From contig OY781105.1 in assembly GCA_963676635.1 (NCBI GenBank), positions 2,480,001 to 2,544,000 on the forward strand: a stretch of DNA of 64,000 nt, written 5' to 3'. Position 1 is the first letter of the stretch. Each line of letters starts with the position of its first letter. The position numbers and the translations under genes are program-made. Shown piece by piece: positions 9,999 through 19,195 of this stretch. Origin of the DNA: GCA-002708315 sp963676635. GTDB lineage: Bacteria > Bacteroidota > Bacteroidia > Bacteroidales > F082. The notes under the pieces are model-generated. The model ran no database searches, was not told the DNA's origin, and saw nothing but the letters and a program-made list of their open reading frames with translations.

Positions 9999-10077
9999 AT
10001 ATCACTAAAATTTAGCATATTTTATTTATACTTTTAGATCATTGTTATTTGCAATATTCTAAAATTGAATATAGTTC

Positions 10078-11322
10078 ATGAGAATGCCAAAAAAGTTCAA
10101 TATGCTAAATTTTACCCATAGATATTTGGGAAGTTATATTACTATTGTATTTCTTCTGCTCTTCACCGTTGTTCAGGCACAATCATTAAATAAAACTAGC
10201 TTCTTCCGAACTCATTGGCAAATAGGTGCCAGTGCGGGAACAAGTTTGTTTTTTGGAGATATAAAACAGTATCAGTATGCGCCCGTAAGTAATTATAATA
10301 ATGAGTGGAGAGCTGGTGGGAGTCTGTTTCTGGGTGTACAGGCATCTCCTGTTTTTGGTATCAGGGGCCAATTCCTTATCGGACAACTTGCCGGAACACG
10401 AAGAGAATGGAGTACATATTTTACTTCAAATTACTTTGACCTTACTTTAAACACTACTATTAACCTACGCAATATTATATCCAAATACAAACCTGATCAA
10501 ATATGGAATGCTTATGTATTACTGGGTATAGGTATTATTAACTTTAATACTGAAGTTAAAGACCTGAAAACAGATGCTATCATCAGAAAAGTTGGCTTTG
10601 GCAATGGCTCAGGAATAGGAGGAAGCACTGTAGAAGGAATCCTGTCAGGAGGGTTGGGACTCGACTTCCGCCTAAATAAAAATCTGCATTTAAATATGGA
10701 AACATCTAACAGAGTTTTAAATTCTGATATACTGGATGGCAGAGAAAGTGGCTTTAAATATGACATTTACAACTATACATCAGTAGGATTATCATACAAT
10801 TTTGGCTCACATAAACAACAAAAACATTCTGAAAAATATAGTTACTTTGATTCCAATAAAAAGAAAAAACAACAAGATAAAGACATGATTCATCAAGCTG
10901 ATTATGATTATCGTGCTGACAAACCTGTTGAGCCTCCTGAAGTAGATATACTGGTTATTGAAAACCAAAAGCCTGTTGAACCTGATTCTAAAAACGATGT
11001 AGTAATTGAACAAATAGTTGAAACACCTGTCATAATTGAAAAAGAATCAGTGAATGACTTCAAAGGCATTGAATACCGTGTGCAGATACTAGCTAAATAT
11101 GGTAACCGTATTTCTATTCAAAAAATCAGTAGTAAATACAATCTTGCAGCATCAGAAATATTCGAAGATATGCACAACGGATTTTATATTTATACTATTG
11201 GATCATTTCCGACGTATGAACAGGCTCGTACCCGAAGAAATGAAATACGAACAAATAATGGTATCAGGGATGCTTTTGTTGTTGCATTTGAAAACGGTAA
11301 AAGACTTAATAAACTACCATAA
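10078..11322 (+). CDS. outer-membrane beta-barrel protein with C-terminal SPOR-like domain
   Basis: A 414-residue envelope protein. The signal peptide is about 1-35 (TIVFLLLFTVVQAQ). Residues about 40-245 show alternating aromatic/hydrophobic beta strands typical of a small outer-membrane barrel (IGASAGTSLFFGDI, VGLSYNFG). A charged, proline-containing linker (about 250-325) leads to a C-terminal SPOR-like module (YRVQILAKYGNR to GFYIYTIGSFPTYEQARTRRNEI), a fold that usually binds denuded peptidoglycan. It could tether the outer membrane to the cell wall. The 39-residue membrane ORF begins 2 bp after its stop. Confidence 0.75.
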   Translation: MRMPKKFNMLNFTHRYLGSYITIVFLLLFTVVQAQSLNKTSFFRTHWQIGASAGTSLFFGDIKQYQYAPVSNYNNEWRAGGSLFLGVQASPVFGIRGQFLIGQLAGTRREWSTYFTSNYFDLTLNTTINLRNIISKYKPDQIWNAYVLLGIGIINFNTEVKDLKTDAIIRKVGFGNGSGIGGSTVEGILSGGLGLDFRLNKNLHLNMETSNRVLNSDILDGRESGFKYDIYNYTSVGLSYNFGSHKQQKHSEKYSYFDSNKKKKQQDKDMIHQADYDYRADKPVEPPEVDILVIENQKPVEPDSKNDVVIEQIVETPVIIEKESVNDFKGIEYRVQILAKYGNRISIQKISSKYNLAASEIFEDMHNGFYIYTIGSFPTYEQARTRRNEIRTNNGIRDAFVVAFENGKRLNKLP

Positions 11323-11324
11323 TT

Positions 11325-11444
11325 ATGTCAGAAAATATTTTTGATTACGATCCTGATAAAGATAAACTACCAGCAAAAGTAACATTCTGGATTATAATTG
11401 CAGCTATCGGTATGGCTATGTATTTATCGATGATACTAGTGTAA
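11325..11444 (+). CDS. 39-residue single-pass membrane microprotein
   Basis: A complete ATG-to-TAA frame (MSENIFDYDPDKDKLPAKV and on) begins 2 bp after the stop of the barrel-SPOR gene. The N-terminal half is acidic and polar. The C-terminal half (FWIIIAAIGMAMYLSMILV) is one hydrophobic helix with a two-positive-charge flank, so an N-in or tail-anchored topology is plausible. The tight spacing suggests translational coupling with the upstream gene. I do not recognise a family. The main support is the uninterrupted frame, its position and the clean TM segment. Confidence 0.6.
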   Translation: MSENIFDYDPDKDKLPAKVTFWIIIAAIGMAMYLSMILV

Positions 11445-11565
11445 ATAAAATCTGTCATTTATATATCTCAAAATTTCGGGATTATTCTTGTGCTTTCAAC
11501 ATTAACATAATTTCGTTTACAATTTGTTTACAACTTTTTTTGATTTCCTGACACCAAAGTTTTAC

Positions 11566-11573
11566 TACCTTTG
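11566..11573 (+). promoter_or_regulatory. -7 box TACCTTTG upstream of GGGP synthase
   Basis: Matches TAnnTTTG. A TTTG at 11539-11542 lies 23 bp upstream, slightly wider than the usual -33/-7 spacing. The implied leader is about 100 nt. Confidence 0.5.
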
Positions 11574-11677
11574 TCTTGATATCAATGTAATTAATTATTG
11601 TTCTGTTATTCTTAATTAAAAACAATGCCAAATAATAATTAACTTACGTATCATTTTTTCTATAAAACTCTGTGTTA

Positions 11678-12409
11678 ATGAAATCTATTGAACTATTCTA
11701 TAAAAAAAAGAAACAACTTGCTGTTCTTATCGACCCCGATAAGCTTTCGCAGGACAAGTTAGTTTCAATATCTAAAATTGCAAAAGATGCTAAAGTGGAT
11801 TTTCTTTTTGTGGGAGGAAGTCTGCTCACAAGTGATTCTCTATTTCATTGCGTGAGAACTCTTAAAGAAAACAGTGAAATCCCGGTTATTCTATTTCCTG
11901 GAAATTCATACCAAATAAGCAGAAATGCTGATGCAATGCTGTTTTTATCTCTTATCTCCGGAAGAAATCCTGATATGTTAATAGGAATGCATGTACTTTC
12001 GGCACCTTATATTAAAATGGCCGGTCTTGAAACAATCCCTACAGGTTATATGCTTATTGATAGCGGAAAACCTACATCTGTTAGCTATATGAGCAATTCA
12101 TTTCCTATTCCTTATGACAAAAAAGATATTGCGGCATGTACTGCTATGGCAGGAGAGATGCTTGGACTTAAGATTATTTTTATGGATGCCGGCAGTGGAG
12201 CACAAAATACAATTTCTGAAGAGATGATCTCTTTTGTTAAAGGCTCTGTTGATATTCCTCTTATTATTGGTGGTGGAATTAAAACAGCAGATACACTTAG
12301 TTCCGTCCTTAACGCCGGAGCAGATATTGTAGTTGTAGGTAATCTTTTCGAGAAAAATCCCGATCTTATCTATGACTTCTCAAATGTTGTCCATTCATTA
12401 AACTCTTAA
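11678..12409 (+). CDS. geranylgeranylglyceryl/heptaprenylglyceryl phosphate synthase (PcrB-like)
   Basis: A 243-residue TIM-barrel prenyltransferase that joins a polyprenyl diphosphate to sn-glycerol-1-phosphate. Family markers are the N-terminal Mg-binding segment LAVLIDPDKL, FVGGSLLTSD, the central GYMLIDSGKPTSV and the phosphate-binding C-terminal loops IIGGGIKTAD and ADIVVVGNLFEKN. Bacteroidota members belong to the group whose product is an archaeal-type glycerol-1-phosphate ether; the physiological product here is not known. ATG 11678 is chosen over the GTG at 11672. Confidence 0.9.
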   Translation: MKSIELFYKKKKQLAVLIDPDKLSQDKLVSISKIAKDAKVDFLFVGGSLLTSDSLFHCVRTLKENSEIPVILFPGNSYQISRNADAMLFLSLISGRNPDMLIGMHVLSAPYIKMAGLETIPTGYMLIDSGKPTSVSYMSNSFPIPYDKKDIAACTAMAGEMLGLKIIFMDAGSGAQNTISEEMISFVKGSVDIPLIIGGGIKTADTLSSVLNAGADIVVVGNLFEKNPDLIYDFSNVVHSLNS

Positions 12410-12498
12410 TTTATATTTGCAAAATACTGTATACTATTTCTTCGTTTATGACTCTGAATAATAAATCCTGAATATGAAGATGTATTTATCTATGATTT

Positions 12499-12506
12499 TA
12501 AATTTG
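12499..12506 (+). promoter_or_regulatory. -7 box TAAATTTG upstream of the DPP-IV gene
   Basis: Matches TAnnTTTG 28 bp upstream of the ATG at 12535. No clear -33 element was found. Confidence 0.45.
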
Positions 12507-12534
12507 ATAATGATTATATAAAAAGATTACGAGT

Positions 12535-14676
12535 ATGATTAAAATGACCAGAACCTTTTTGATAATTTTATTCCTGTCAGCAAATATGCTATCCTTTGCA
12601 CAGGAAAAATTATTGACAACGCAGGATGCTATTTATATGAATCCTGCTATTTATCCAGTTTCAGTGCGACAGCTACAATGGATAGGCAACACAAACGATT
12701 ATACCCTGACAGACAATAATACTGTCTTTAAAACAGGTGCAAAAAATGGAACACAAACAAGCCTTTTTGATCTGGATATGATTAATAAAGCAATGGCTGA
12801 TAATGGCTACGATTCCATTAAACGCTTGCCACAACTTAGATTTTATAGTAATCATAATTGTCGTTTTAGTTATCAAAACAATTATTACGACTACAATTTT
12901 GTTACTGAAGATTTAAAATGGATCAACAAAGTTCCTGACGAAGCAGAAAACATTGATTTTGAATCTAACACGCGTTTCATCGCTTATACTATAGATAATA
13001 ATCTCTACTATTCTATTGATGGTAAATCAAAACAAGTGACTTTCGATAATAATAAAGAGATTGTGAATGGACAAACCGTTCACCGTGTTGAATTTGGTAT
13101 TACTAAAGGTATATTCTGGTCACCTGAATCAAAAAAACTGGCTTATTACAGAAAAGATGAGTCGATGGTTACTGATTATCCTATTGTTGATGTTACAAAA
13201 AGAGTGGCAGAAGTTGATAACACTAAATATCCAATGGCTGGAATGCCAAGTCATGAAGTTACTCTTAATGTCTATGATCTTACATCAGGAAATACTGTTG
13301 CAATGAAAACTGGTGAGCCAGCTGACCAATACCTTACATCAGTAACCTGGGGTCCGGAGGCAAAGTATATCTACATTGCTCTTCTTAACCGTGAACAAAA
13401 TCATATGATGCTAAATAAATATGATGCTGCTACAGGAGATCTTGTAAAAACACTTTTCGAAGAACAGGATGATGCCTATGTTGAACCTCAACATGAATTG
13501 TATTTTATGCCTGATAATAAAAATCATTTTATCTGGCAAAGCAGTCGTGATGGTTGGAATCACCTCTATTTGTACAATACAGAAGGAGAACTTATACATC
13601 AGCTTACAAAGGGTGAATGGATTGTTACTGACCTTATCGGATTAAAAGATGATGGTAAATTATGGTTTACTGGTACTAAAGAAAGCCCTCTTGAAAACAA
13701 TCTGTATCAGGTTAAACCAGGTAGTGATAATATTAAAAGAATTACTCCTGATCATGGTACTCACCATGTTAGCATTAGCAATTCAGGTAAATATATTATT
13801 GATATTTTCAGCAGCACTGATGTTACACGTCAATACCAACTACTTAACTCTAAAGGTAAAGTTGTTAGAATTATTAAAGAAAATAAGGATCCTCTTGCTG
13901 ATTATAAATTAGGGGATATGTCAATTTTTACTCTTAAATCTGACAGTGGTGATGATTTATATTGCCGCATGATAAAACCTGTTGACTTTGATAGCACAAA
14001 GAAATATCCTGTTATTGTATATGTTTATGGTGGACCACATGCGCAGTTAATAACAGACTCATGGCTTGGTGGCGCAGGCCTCTTCTTGAATTATCTGGCA
14101 GAACAGGGATATCTTATCTGGACTCTTGATAACAGAGGCAGTGCAAACCGTGGTTTAGAGTTCGAACAGATTATACATCGTAATCTGGGCATACATGAAG
14201 TGGCTGACCAAATGGTGGGTGTTAATTACCTTAAAACCCTGCCATATGTTGACTCAGATAGAATAGGCGTTGATGGCTGGAGCTATGGTGGTTTTATGAC
14301 TATAAACCTAATGCTCTCCTATCCGGATGTGTTTAAAGTTGGTGTAGCTGGTGGGCCGGTTATTGACTGGAAATACTATGAGGTAATGTATGGTGAAAGA
14401 TATATGGATACTCCTGACGAAAATCCTGATGGTTATAAAAACTGTAGTCTTCTTAACAAAGTGGATAATCTTAAAGGAAAACTCATGATTATTCATGGCA
14501 CCAGTGATCCTACAGTGGTATGGCAAAACAGCCTCCAGTTTCTTAAAACAGCTATAGAAAAAAATAAACAGGTTGATTATTTCGTATATCCTGGCCATGG
14601 TCACAATGTGCATGGTATCGACAGAGCTCATCTTTATACAAAAATAACAACCTATTTCAATGATTATCTGAAGTAA
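12535..14676 (+). CDS. dipeptidyl peptidase IV (S9 family prolyl peptidase)
   Basis: A 713-residue exported serine peptidase that removes Xaa-Pro/Xaa-Ala dipeptides from peptide N-termini, probably in the periplasm. The signal peptide is about 1-22 (LFLSANMLSFAQ). Residues about 40-470 form the DPP-IV beta-propeller, and 470-713 the alpha/beta-hydrolase domain. The nucleophile is S583 in GWSYGGFM, the acid D658 in HGTSDPTV, and the histidine lies in the YPGHGHNVHG segment (H690 most likely). Length and architecture match Porphyromonas/Bacteroidota DPP-IV. It fits the proteolytic lifestyle implied by the subtilisin and M28 peptidases in this window. Confidence 0.94.
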   Translation: MIKMTRTFLIILFLSANMLSFAQEKLLTTQDAIYMNPAIYPVSVRQLQWIGNTNDYTLTDNNTVFKTGAKNGTQTSLFDLDMINKAMADNGYDSIKRLPQLRFYSNHNCRFSYQNNYYDYNFVTEDLKWINKVPDEAENIDFESNTRFIAYTIDNNLYYSIDGKSKQVTFDNNKEIVNGQTVHRVEFGITKGIFWSPESKKLAYYRKDESMVTDYPIVDVTKRVAEVDNTKYPMAGMPSHEVTLNVYDLTSGNTVAMKTGEPADQYLTSVTWGPEAKYIYIALLNREQNHMMLNKYDAATGDLVKTLFEEQDDAYVEPQHELYFMPDNKNHFIWQSSRDGWNHLYLYNTEGELIHQLTKGEWIVTDLIGLKDDGKLWFTGTKESPLENNLYQVKPGSDNIKRITPDHGTHHVSISNSGKYIIDIFSSTDVTRQYQLLNSKGKVVRIIKENKDPLADYKLGDMSIFTLKSDSGDDLYCRMIKPVDFDSTKKYPVIVYVYGGPHAQLITDSWLGGAGLFLNYLAEQGYLIWTLDNRGSANRGLEFEQIIHRNLGIHEVADQMVGVNYLKTLPYVDSDRIGVDGWSYGGFMTINLMLSYPDVFKVGVAGGPVIDWKYYEVMYGERYMDTPDENPDGYKNCSLLNKVDNLKGKLMIIHGTSDPTVVWQNSLQFLKTAIEKNKQVDYFVYPGHGHNVHGIDRAHLYTKITTYFNDYLK

Positions 14677-14693
14677 TCATAAATAAACTTGTT

Positions 14694-15947
14694 ATGCACA
14701 GGTTGTTACGTGTAGCAATTCTTATTACTTTTTTTCTGATATTGTTTGATATCAGTGCAAAAAACAAACCTGAACCAGGTTATGTTATAACTGTAAATAA
14801 TGATACAATAGAAGGTTATGTGAATTGCTACACGTGGCTTAAAGACAATAGTGAAATCTCTTTCTTTAACAATGAAGGGGGTACTGAAATCATTTATAGC
14901 CCCAAAAATATTAAAGCTTTTGGAACACAAAATGAGATGTACCGTAGAGCAGTAATAGCTGTTGATCAACATACACTTGCCGGGCTGAATGGCGTTAACT
15001 CTTCTTCTCTTAATTTGTTTTCTGATACTGTTTTTCTTAAGGTGCTTGTAGATGGTAAAAAACAATTACTTGTTCTAAATGATTCAACAGGAAGAGAAAA
15101 TTTCTTTATTTATAATAATTCTGTTTATACATGGCTAACTCATTATACTTACGCTATTGTAAATAATGGTAAAGTTAAAAAGATCAATAACAATAATTAT
15201 ATTGGTCAATTGCTGATGTATCTGGATGGATGCAGAAAAATAAATGAGCTTCTGTCAAAAACAAGATATACTTCTCCTGATCTGGTTAAAGTATTTGAGG
15301 AATATAATGATTGTATTGGTTTAAATATCACTTATAGCTACGTTGATAAAAATATTAAATATGATTTAGGTGTCAGCATTGGGGCCACAATGACTAAGTT
15401 ATGGTTTGACAATACAACTCCTGATTGGATTTCAGAACCTGATTATCCACGTTCAACAAATGTAACTGGCGGTTTTTCTGTTAATGTTTTCCTTCCCGGA
15501 AAAATAAATTTCTGGTCTGTTTATAATGAAGTAACTTATTCCTCATTTAAAACAAATGCAAGCTATAATAACATTATTGATGCAAATAACAATTCTGTTT
15601 ATGATATTAATATTGCCGCTCATTATCTTAATATTAACAACATGTTGCGCGCTAATATAAGTGGGTTAAATGTTGGAGTATTCTTTAATATTGGTATTTC
15701 CAATGGAATAACCATAGCAAAAACGAACAAACTCACAGGGACTGTTGTATCAGAAGGTGTTTCAAAAGATGTTGATAAAACTGCAGTAGATGGATTTAAA
15801 GTATATCAACCGCGGTTATTGGTTGGTGGTGGTGTAAACTTTCGTAAAATATTATTCGAGGTTAGATATATGTACGGAAGTAGTATTTCCTCAATTGATA
15901 AGTCTTCAACAAACACAATTTTACTATTACTTAATTACAAATTATGA
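14694..15947 (+). CDS. hypothetical exported protein, probable outer-membrane barrel
   Basis: A 417-residue protein starting 17 bp after the DPP-IV stop. Residues 1-22 form a signal peptide (VAILITFFLILFDISA). Residues 30-150 form a domain beginning GYVITVNNDTIEGYVNCYTW, a pattern shared with many uncharacterised Bacteroidota exported proteins that precede an outer-membrane barrel. The C-terminal part (about 215-417) shows strand-like repeats and ends in TNTILLLLNYKL, a typical barrel terminus. I cannot assign a function; the likely co-transcription with DPP-IV hints at an envelope role. Confidence 0.65.
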   Translation: MHRLLRVAILITFFLILFDISAKNKPEPGYVITVNNDTIEGYVNCYTWLKDNSEISFFNNEGGTEIIYSPKNIKAFGTQNEMYRRAVIAVDQHTLAGLNGVNSSSLNLFSDTVFLKVLVDGKKQLLVLNDSTGRENFFIYNNSVYTWLTHYTYAIVNNGKVKKINNNNYIGQLLMYLDGCRKINELLSKTRYTSPDLVKVFEEYNDCIGLNITYSYVDKNIKYDLGVSIGATMTKLWFDNTTPDWISEPDYPRSTNVTGGFSVNVFLPGKINFWSVYNEVTYSSFKTNASYNNIIDANNNSVYDINIAAHYLNINNMLRANISGLNVGVFFNIGISNGITIAKTNKLTGTVVSEGVSKDVDKTAVDGFKVYQPRLLVGGGVNFRKILFEVRYMYGSSISSIDKSSTNTILLLLNYKL

Positions 15948-15993
15948 TTATAAAAATATTCTTACTTTTATAACAAATTTGACACTCTGGTTT

Positions 15994-17496
15994 ATGAGAA
16001 AATCTTTTCTGTTTATACTATCACTTATTCTATTAAACAACAATGGTATTTCGCAAGTTTTTCAAGAAATAGATACCAATTTTGAAGGTGTTATTCTTCC
16101 TGCTTCTGCATGGATAAGTAATGGTGAAGATCAAAAACTAATGGCATTTCTGGCCGGAGAGAATTATATAGGTAACCAACACTCTGTCATTTCTCAACTT
16201 AACGGCTATTATAGTACTGAAAAATTTAAATACATTCCTTCAAAACTTCCCGCAGTTTACAGAGGTGCTGTAGCCGTAACTGATTACGACTATGATGACG
16301 ATAACGATGTTGTTATCTCGGGGCTTACAGAAGATAATCATATAATAATGAAGCTATTTCGTAACGATGGAAGAAATTCATTCACTGAAATACGTGAAAT
16401 ATTTACTCCATTAACAGACGGATCTTTAGAATGGGGTGATTATGATAATGACGGTGATATGGATATCCTGGCAACAGGAAAAATGTTTAATCAAACTGCT
16501 ATAACAATTGTTTACCGCAACGATAAAGGTATTTTTACTGAAACAGAATTTAATATTCCGGGTGTTTACAACGGAAATGCAACCTGGGGGGATTTTGATA
16601 ATGATAAAGATCTGGATATCCTCATCACCGGAAACTCAGGAAATAAACCTATCACTGCCATCTATAAATATAATGGTAAAAACTATGAAAGGGTACTTCA
16701 ACAATTTATTCCTTTGAAAAACAGTGCCGCTTCATGGGCGGACTTTGACAATGATTTTTACAAAGATTTTATTATTAGTGGTGAGGATGCAGATGGTTAT
16801 CCGGTTTGTATGGTTTATCAAAATCTATCTGGCTCTTTCTTTAAGAAAATACCTGTATCCATTAGGCCATTGAAAGGATGTACTATTGATGTAGCAGATA
16901 TGGACCGTGATGGTGATAATGATATTGTAATGACAGGTGAATCTATGGAAAGATCATATTCTATTGTTTATGAGAATCACCTTGACTTCCAGTTTGAAGA
17001 TATTATGGCTGGCTTACCTGGTGTTAGCGAAGGTAATGCCCTTTGGGGTGATTATGATGATGATGGTGATATGGATTTGCTTTTGTCAGGATTAACTATC
17101 TGCTACGACTTTATTGGTACTATTTATAAAAACACTACCGATCCTCCTTCTAAAGAATATGCTGATAATATCTTTATACATGCCCCGGTGAGAGTTACCG
17201 ATACAGGCCCGTTTTATTATTATGTTTTCTCATCATGCTATTGTGATCCTTCCGGTGGTAATAATATTGCATATCATATGTATGTAAGCAATGTTCATCT
17301 TCAGAATAAACGTTATGAGCTTAATTACAAATTTAACGACTTACTTCTTCAACAAGTTCCTAACTGGGGTAAAACAGATCGTGGATATCGAACTTCAAAT
17401 GGCTTTGTAACACGTTCTGAAGCAGAAAGAGCAAGAAAACAAGTTATTGATTCTTATAAAAAAACAGGGTTCTCTATTCACGAAATTAACTGGTAG
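15994..17496 (+). CDS. exported FG-GAP/VCBS-repeat protein
   Basis: A 500-residue protein with a signal peptide (MRKSFLFILSLILLNNNGISQ). Residues about 80-390 contain five to six FG-GAP/VCBS-like propeller repeats, visible as WGDYDNDGDMDILATG, WGDFDNDKDLDILITG, WADFDNDFYKDFIISG, DMDRDGDNDIVMTG and WGDYDDDGDMDLLLSG. These DxDxDG loops normally bind calcium. The C-terminal 100 residues are unrelated and end in a basic helix with SEAERARKQVID. No T9SS sorting tail is present. The start at 15994 is chosen because it opens the signal peptide; the frame is open further upstream and overlaps the preceding gene. Confidence 0.75.
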   Translation: MRKSFLFILSLILLNNNGISQVFQEIDTNFEGVILPASAWISNGEDQKLMAFLAGENYIGNQHSVISQLNGYYSTEKFKYIPSKLPAVYRGAVAVTDYDYDDDNDVVISGLTEDNHIIMKLFRNDGRNSFTEIREIFTPLTDGSLEWGDYDNDGDMDILATGKMFNQTAITIVYRNDKGIFTETEFNIPGVYNGNATWGDFDNDKDLDILITGNSGNKPITAIYKYNGKNYERVLQQFIPLKNSAASWADFDNDFYKDFIISGEDADGYPVCMVYQNLSGSFFKKIPVSIRPLKGCTIDVADMDRDGDNDIVMTGESMERSYSIVYENHLDFQFEDIMAGLPGVSEGNALWGDYDDDGDMDLLLSGLTICYDFIGTIYKNTTDPPSKEYADNIFIHAPVRVTDTGPFYYYVFSSCYCDPSGGNNIAYHMYVSNVHLQNKRYELNYKFNDLLLQQVPNWGKTDRGYRTSNGFVTRSEAERARKQVIDSYKKTGFSIHEINW

Positions 17497-17503
17497 GTCT
17501 TAA

Positions 17504-18538
17504 TTATTCCTTTACTGGAATCAATACAGATGCCAGTACACTTATCCCTAGAATACTTACTACACCAATAAGTGAATACATTGTATCTATCTTATAGATG
17601 CCATGGATTAGCATTTTAACACCTATAAATATAAGCAATACTGATAAGCCTATCTTTAAAAACCTGAATTTCTCTACAATGTTCTGTATCAGGAAAAATA
17701 ATGACCTTAATCCTATTATAGCAAAAATATTAGAGAAGTATACGATAAACGGATCCTGTGTTATAGAAAAAATAGCGGGAACAGAATCAACAGCAAAAAT
17801 CACATCTGTAAACTCAATAACCAACAATACAATAAATACAGATGTAATAAACATCTTTCCATTTTTATGTATGAAAAAGTCAGAGCCGGTATACTCCCTG
17901 TCAATCCTGAATAGTCGAGATGCCAGTTGCACAATCTTGTGATTTCCTGTATCAATCTTTTCTTCGGTATTTCTATCCAAATACATCTTTATTCCTGTAA
18001 ACACCAGCAATGCTCCAAAAATATATAGAATCCATGAAAACTGTTGGATTAATGCAGAACTAACAAATATGAACAAGAATCTCATAATAATAGCTCCAAG
18101 AATACCCCAGAACAAAACTTTGTGGTAATACTTCTTATTGAGACCAAAAGAATAGAAGATCATAAGCATTACAAAAATATTATCAACACTCAATGCATAT
18201 TCAATAAGATAACCTGTGATGAATTCAAGACCAAGATTGCGCCGATACTCATGCAATAAAGCCGCAAAATCATTTGTTGTAATATCAATGGGATGATTAT
18301 ATTGTGTTATTTTTTCCTTAAGCTGATCAATGTTTTCTATTCCATGAATATTATGCCCAAAAAGATATAACACACCCCAAAAAACCAACGCAAGAGTAAC
18401 CCAGGTTAATGTCCATATTAATGCGCTTTTAAAGCTTACTTCTTTTACCTCCTTATTAAATATACCTATATCAATAAACAGCATTACTAAAATAAATAGT
18501 AAAAAGCCAATAAATATAAGTAATTCGTGTAGGTGCAT
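17504..18538 (-). CDS. TerC/Alx family integral membrane protein
   Basis: A 344-residue polytopic protein of the TerC family, whose characterised members (Alx, TerC, MeeF-type) move or buffer Mn2+ at the inner membrane. Markers are FITGYLIEYALSVDNIFVMLMIF with the conserved acidic ExxLSxDN motif in one repeat and VIEFTDVIFAVDSVPAIFSIT with the second acidic motif. About nine hydrophobic helices are visible. It is convergent with the FG-GAP gene (7 bp between stops). Manganese handling is a family inference. Confidence 0.9.
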   Translation of the reverse strand: MHLHELLIFIGFLLFILVMLFIDIGIFNKEVKEVSFKSALIWTLTWVTLALVFWGVLYLFGHNIHGIENIDQLKEKITQYNHPIDITTNDFAALLHEYRRNLGLEFITGYLIEYALSVDNIFVMLMIFYSFGLNKKYYHKVLFWGILGAIIMRFLFIFVSSALIQQFSWILYIFGALLVFTGIKMYLDRNTEEKIDTGNHKIVQLASRLFRIDREYTGSDFFIHKNGKMFITSVFIVLLVIEFTDVIFAVDSVPAIFSITQDPFIVYFSNIFAIIGLRSLFFLIQNIVEKFRFLKIGLSVLLIFIGVKMLIHGIYKIDTMYSLIGVVSILGISVLASVLIPVKE

Positions 18539-18558
18539 TTTTTTGATCTATTAGCTTA

Positions 18559-18566
18559 CAAAATTA
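18559..18566 (-). promoter_or_regulatory. -7 box TAATTTTG upstream of the terC-like gene
   Basis: Matches TAnnTTTG on the minus strand, 20 bp from the start codon. A TTG lies at the expected -33 position (+ strand CAA at 18586-18588, 19 bp away). Confidence 0.55.
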
Positions 18567-18616
18567 GCTATTCTGTTTCGATATTCAATAATAAAACTCA
18601 ACTTCATTGTTCTATT

Positions 18617-18647
18617 GTTCGGTAATGAACAAATACTGTTCGGTTAT
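18617..18647 (+). repeat. pair of direct repeats GTTCGGTwAT, 21 bp apart
   Basis: GTTCGGTAAT at 18617-18626 and GTTCGGTTAT at 18638-18647 lie on the same face of the helix (21 bp). The first copy also sits in a short inverted repeat TGTTC-N6-GAACA. They lie between the divergent terC-like gene and the small peptide gene and could be a tandem operator; no regulator is assigned. Confidence 0.4.
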
Positions 18648-18718
18648 TACCATTAACTAAACCTTATCACATAGGAACAAATGCCCCTTAACGCCTATAT
18701 ATCATCTTGTTATAAAGT

Positions 18719-18735
18719 TTGGCACAGAACTGGAA
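18719..18735 (+). promoter_or_regulatory. possible sigma-54 type -24/-12 element
   Basis: TTGGCAC is a good -24 match. The -12 half reads TGGAA where TTGCA is expected, so it is only a partial match. It lies 35-50 bp upstream of the ATG at 18770. No TAnnTTTG box was seen for this gene. Offered as a candidate only. Confidence 0.3.
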
Positions 18736-18769
18736 TAACATGATTCAGAACTTATAAAATACTTAAGTC

Positions 18770-19078
18770 ATGAAATCACAAATACTACATATCACTGCAA
18801 TAACAGCCATTAGTGTTCTTTTAGGCTCATTGAATTACTCCTCATTCACTGCATCTGCTAAATGTAATATAAACTCAATGAAAATGAATACTATGCTTGT
18901 GCCTGAGTTTTCATTTGATGAAGAAAACTACATTGATGACATTCCTTTTAGTACTGAAGAAGTTGTTGAAAACTATGATTATCAAAATACTTTAAATGTT
19001 GGTTTTTGTTTTGAAGATGAAAAATATATTGATGATATCCCATTTAATACAGAAGAAATTGCAAACATTAGAAATTAG
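18770..19078 (+). CDS. small exported peptide with duplicated YIDDIPF motif
   Basis: A 102-residue protein. The N-terminal 30 residues form a signal peptide ending near SFTASA. The mature part is strongly acidic and contains one motif twice, 32 residues apart: FDEENYIDDIPFSTEEV (49-65) and FEDEKYIDDIPFNTEEI (81-97). Similar short acidic YIDDIPF proteins occur in other Bacteroidota, to my recollection without known function. The high conservation of the core against a variable linker suggests each copy binds the same partner. It is monocistronic and followed by a terminator. Confidence 0.65.
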   Translation: MKSQILHITAITAISVLLGSLNYSSFTASAKCNINSMKMNTMLVPEFSFDEENYIDDIPFSTEEVVENYDYQNTLNVGFCFEDEKYIDDIPFNTEEIANIRN

Positions 19079-19145
19079 TTCTCATAATTAATAATTCCAA
19101 AGTAGTTTTCGCTTACATGTGTGTAATTTGTATGAACCGAACCCT

Positions 19146-19170
19146 ATCCCGGCAATTGTCGGGATTTTTT
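19146..19170 (+). terminator. rho-independent terminator
   Basis: The stem ATCCCGGC pairs with GTCGGGAT around the loop AATT, followed by six Ts. It closes the small peptide transcript. The T-tract runs into TATTTTTA (19170-19177), a near -7 box for tag, as also seen at lysS. Confidence 0.85.
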
Positions 19171-19195
19171 ATTTTTACATTATAATTGAAAATGT

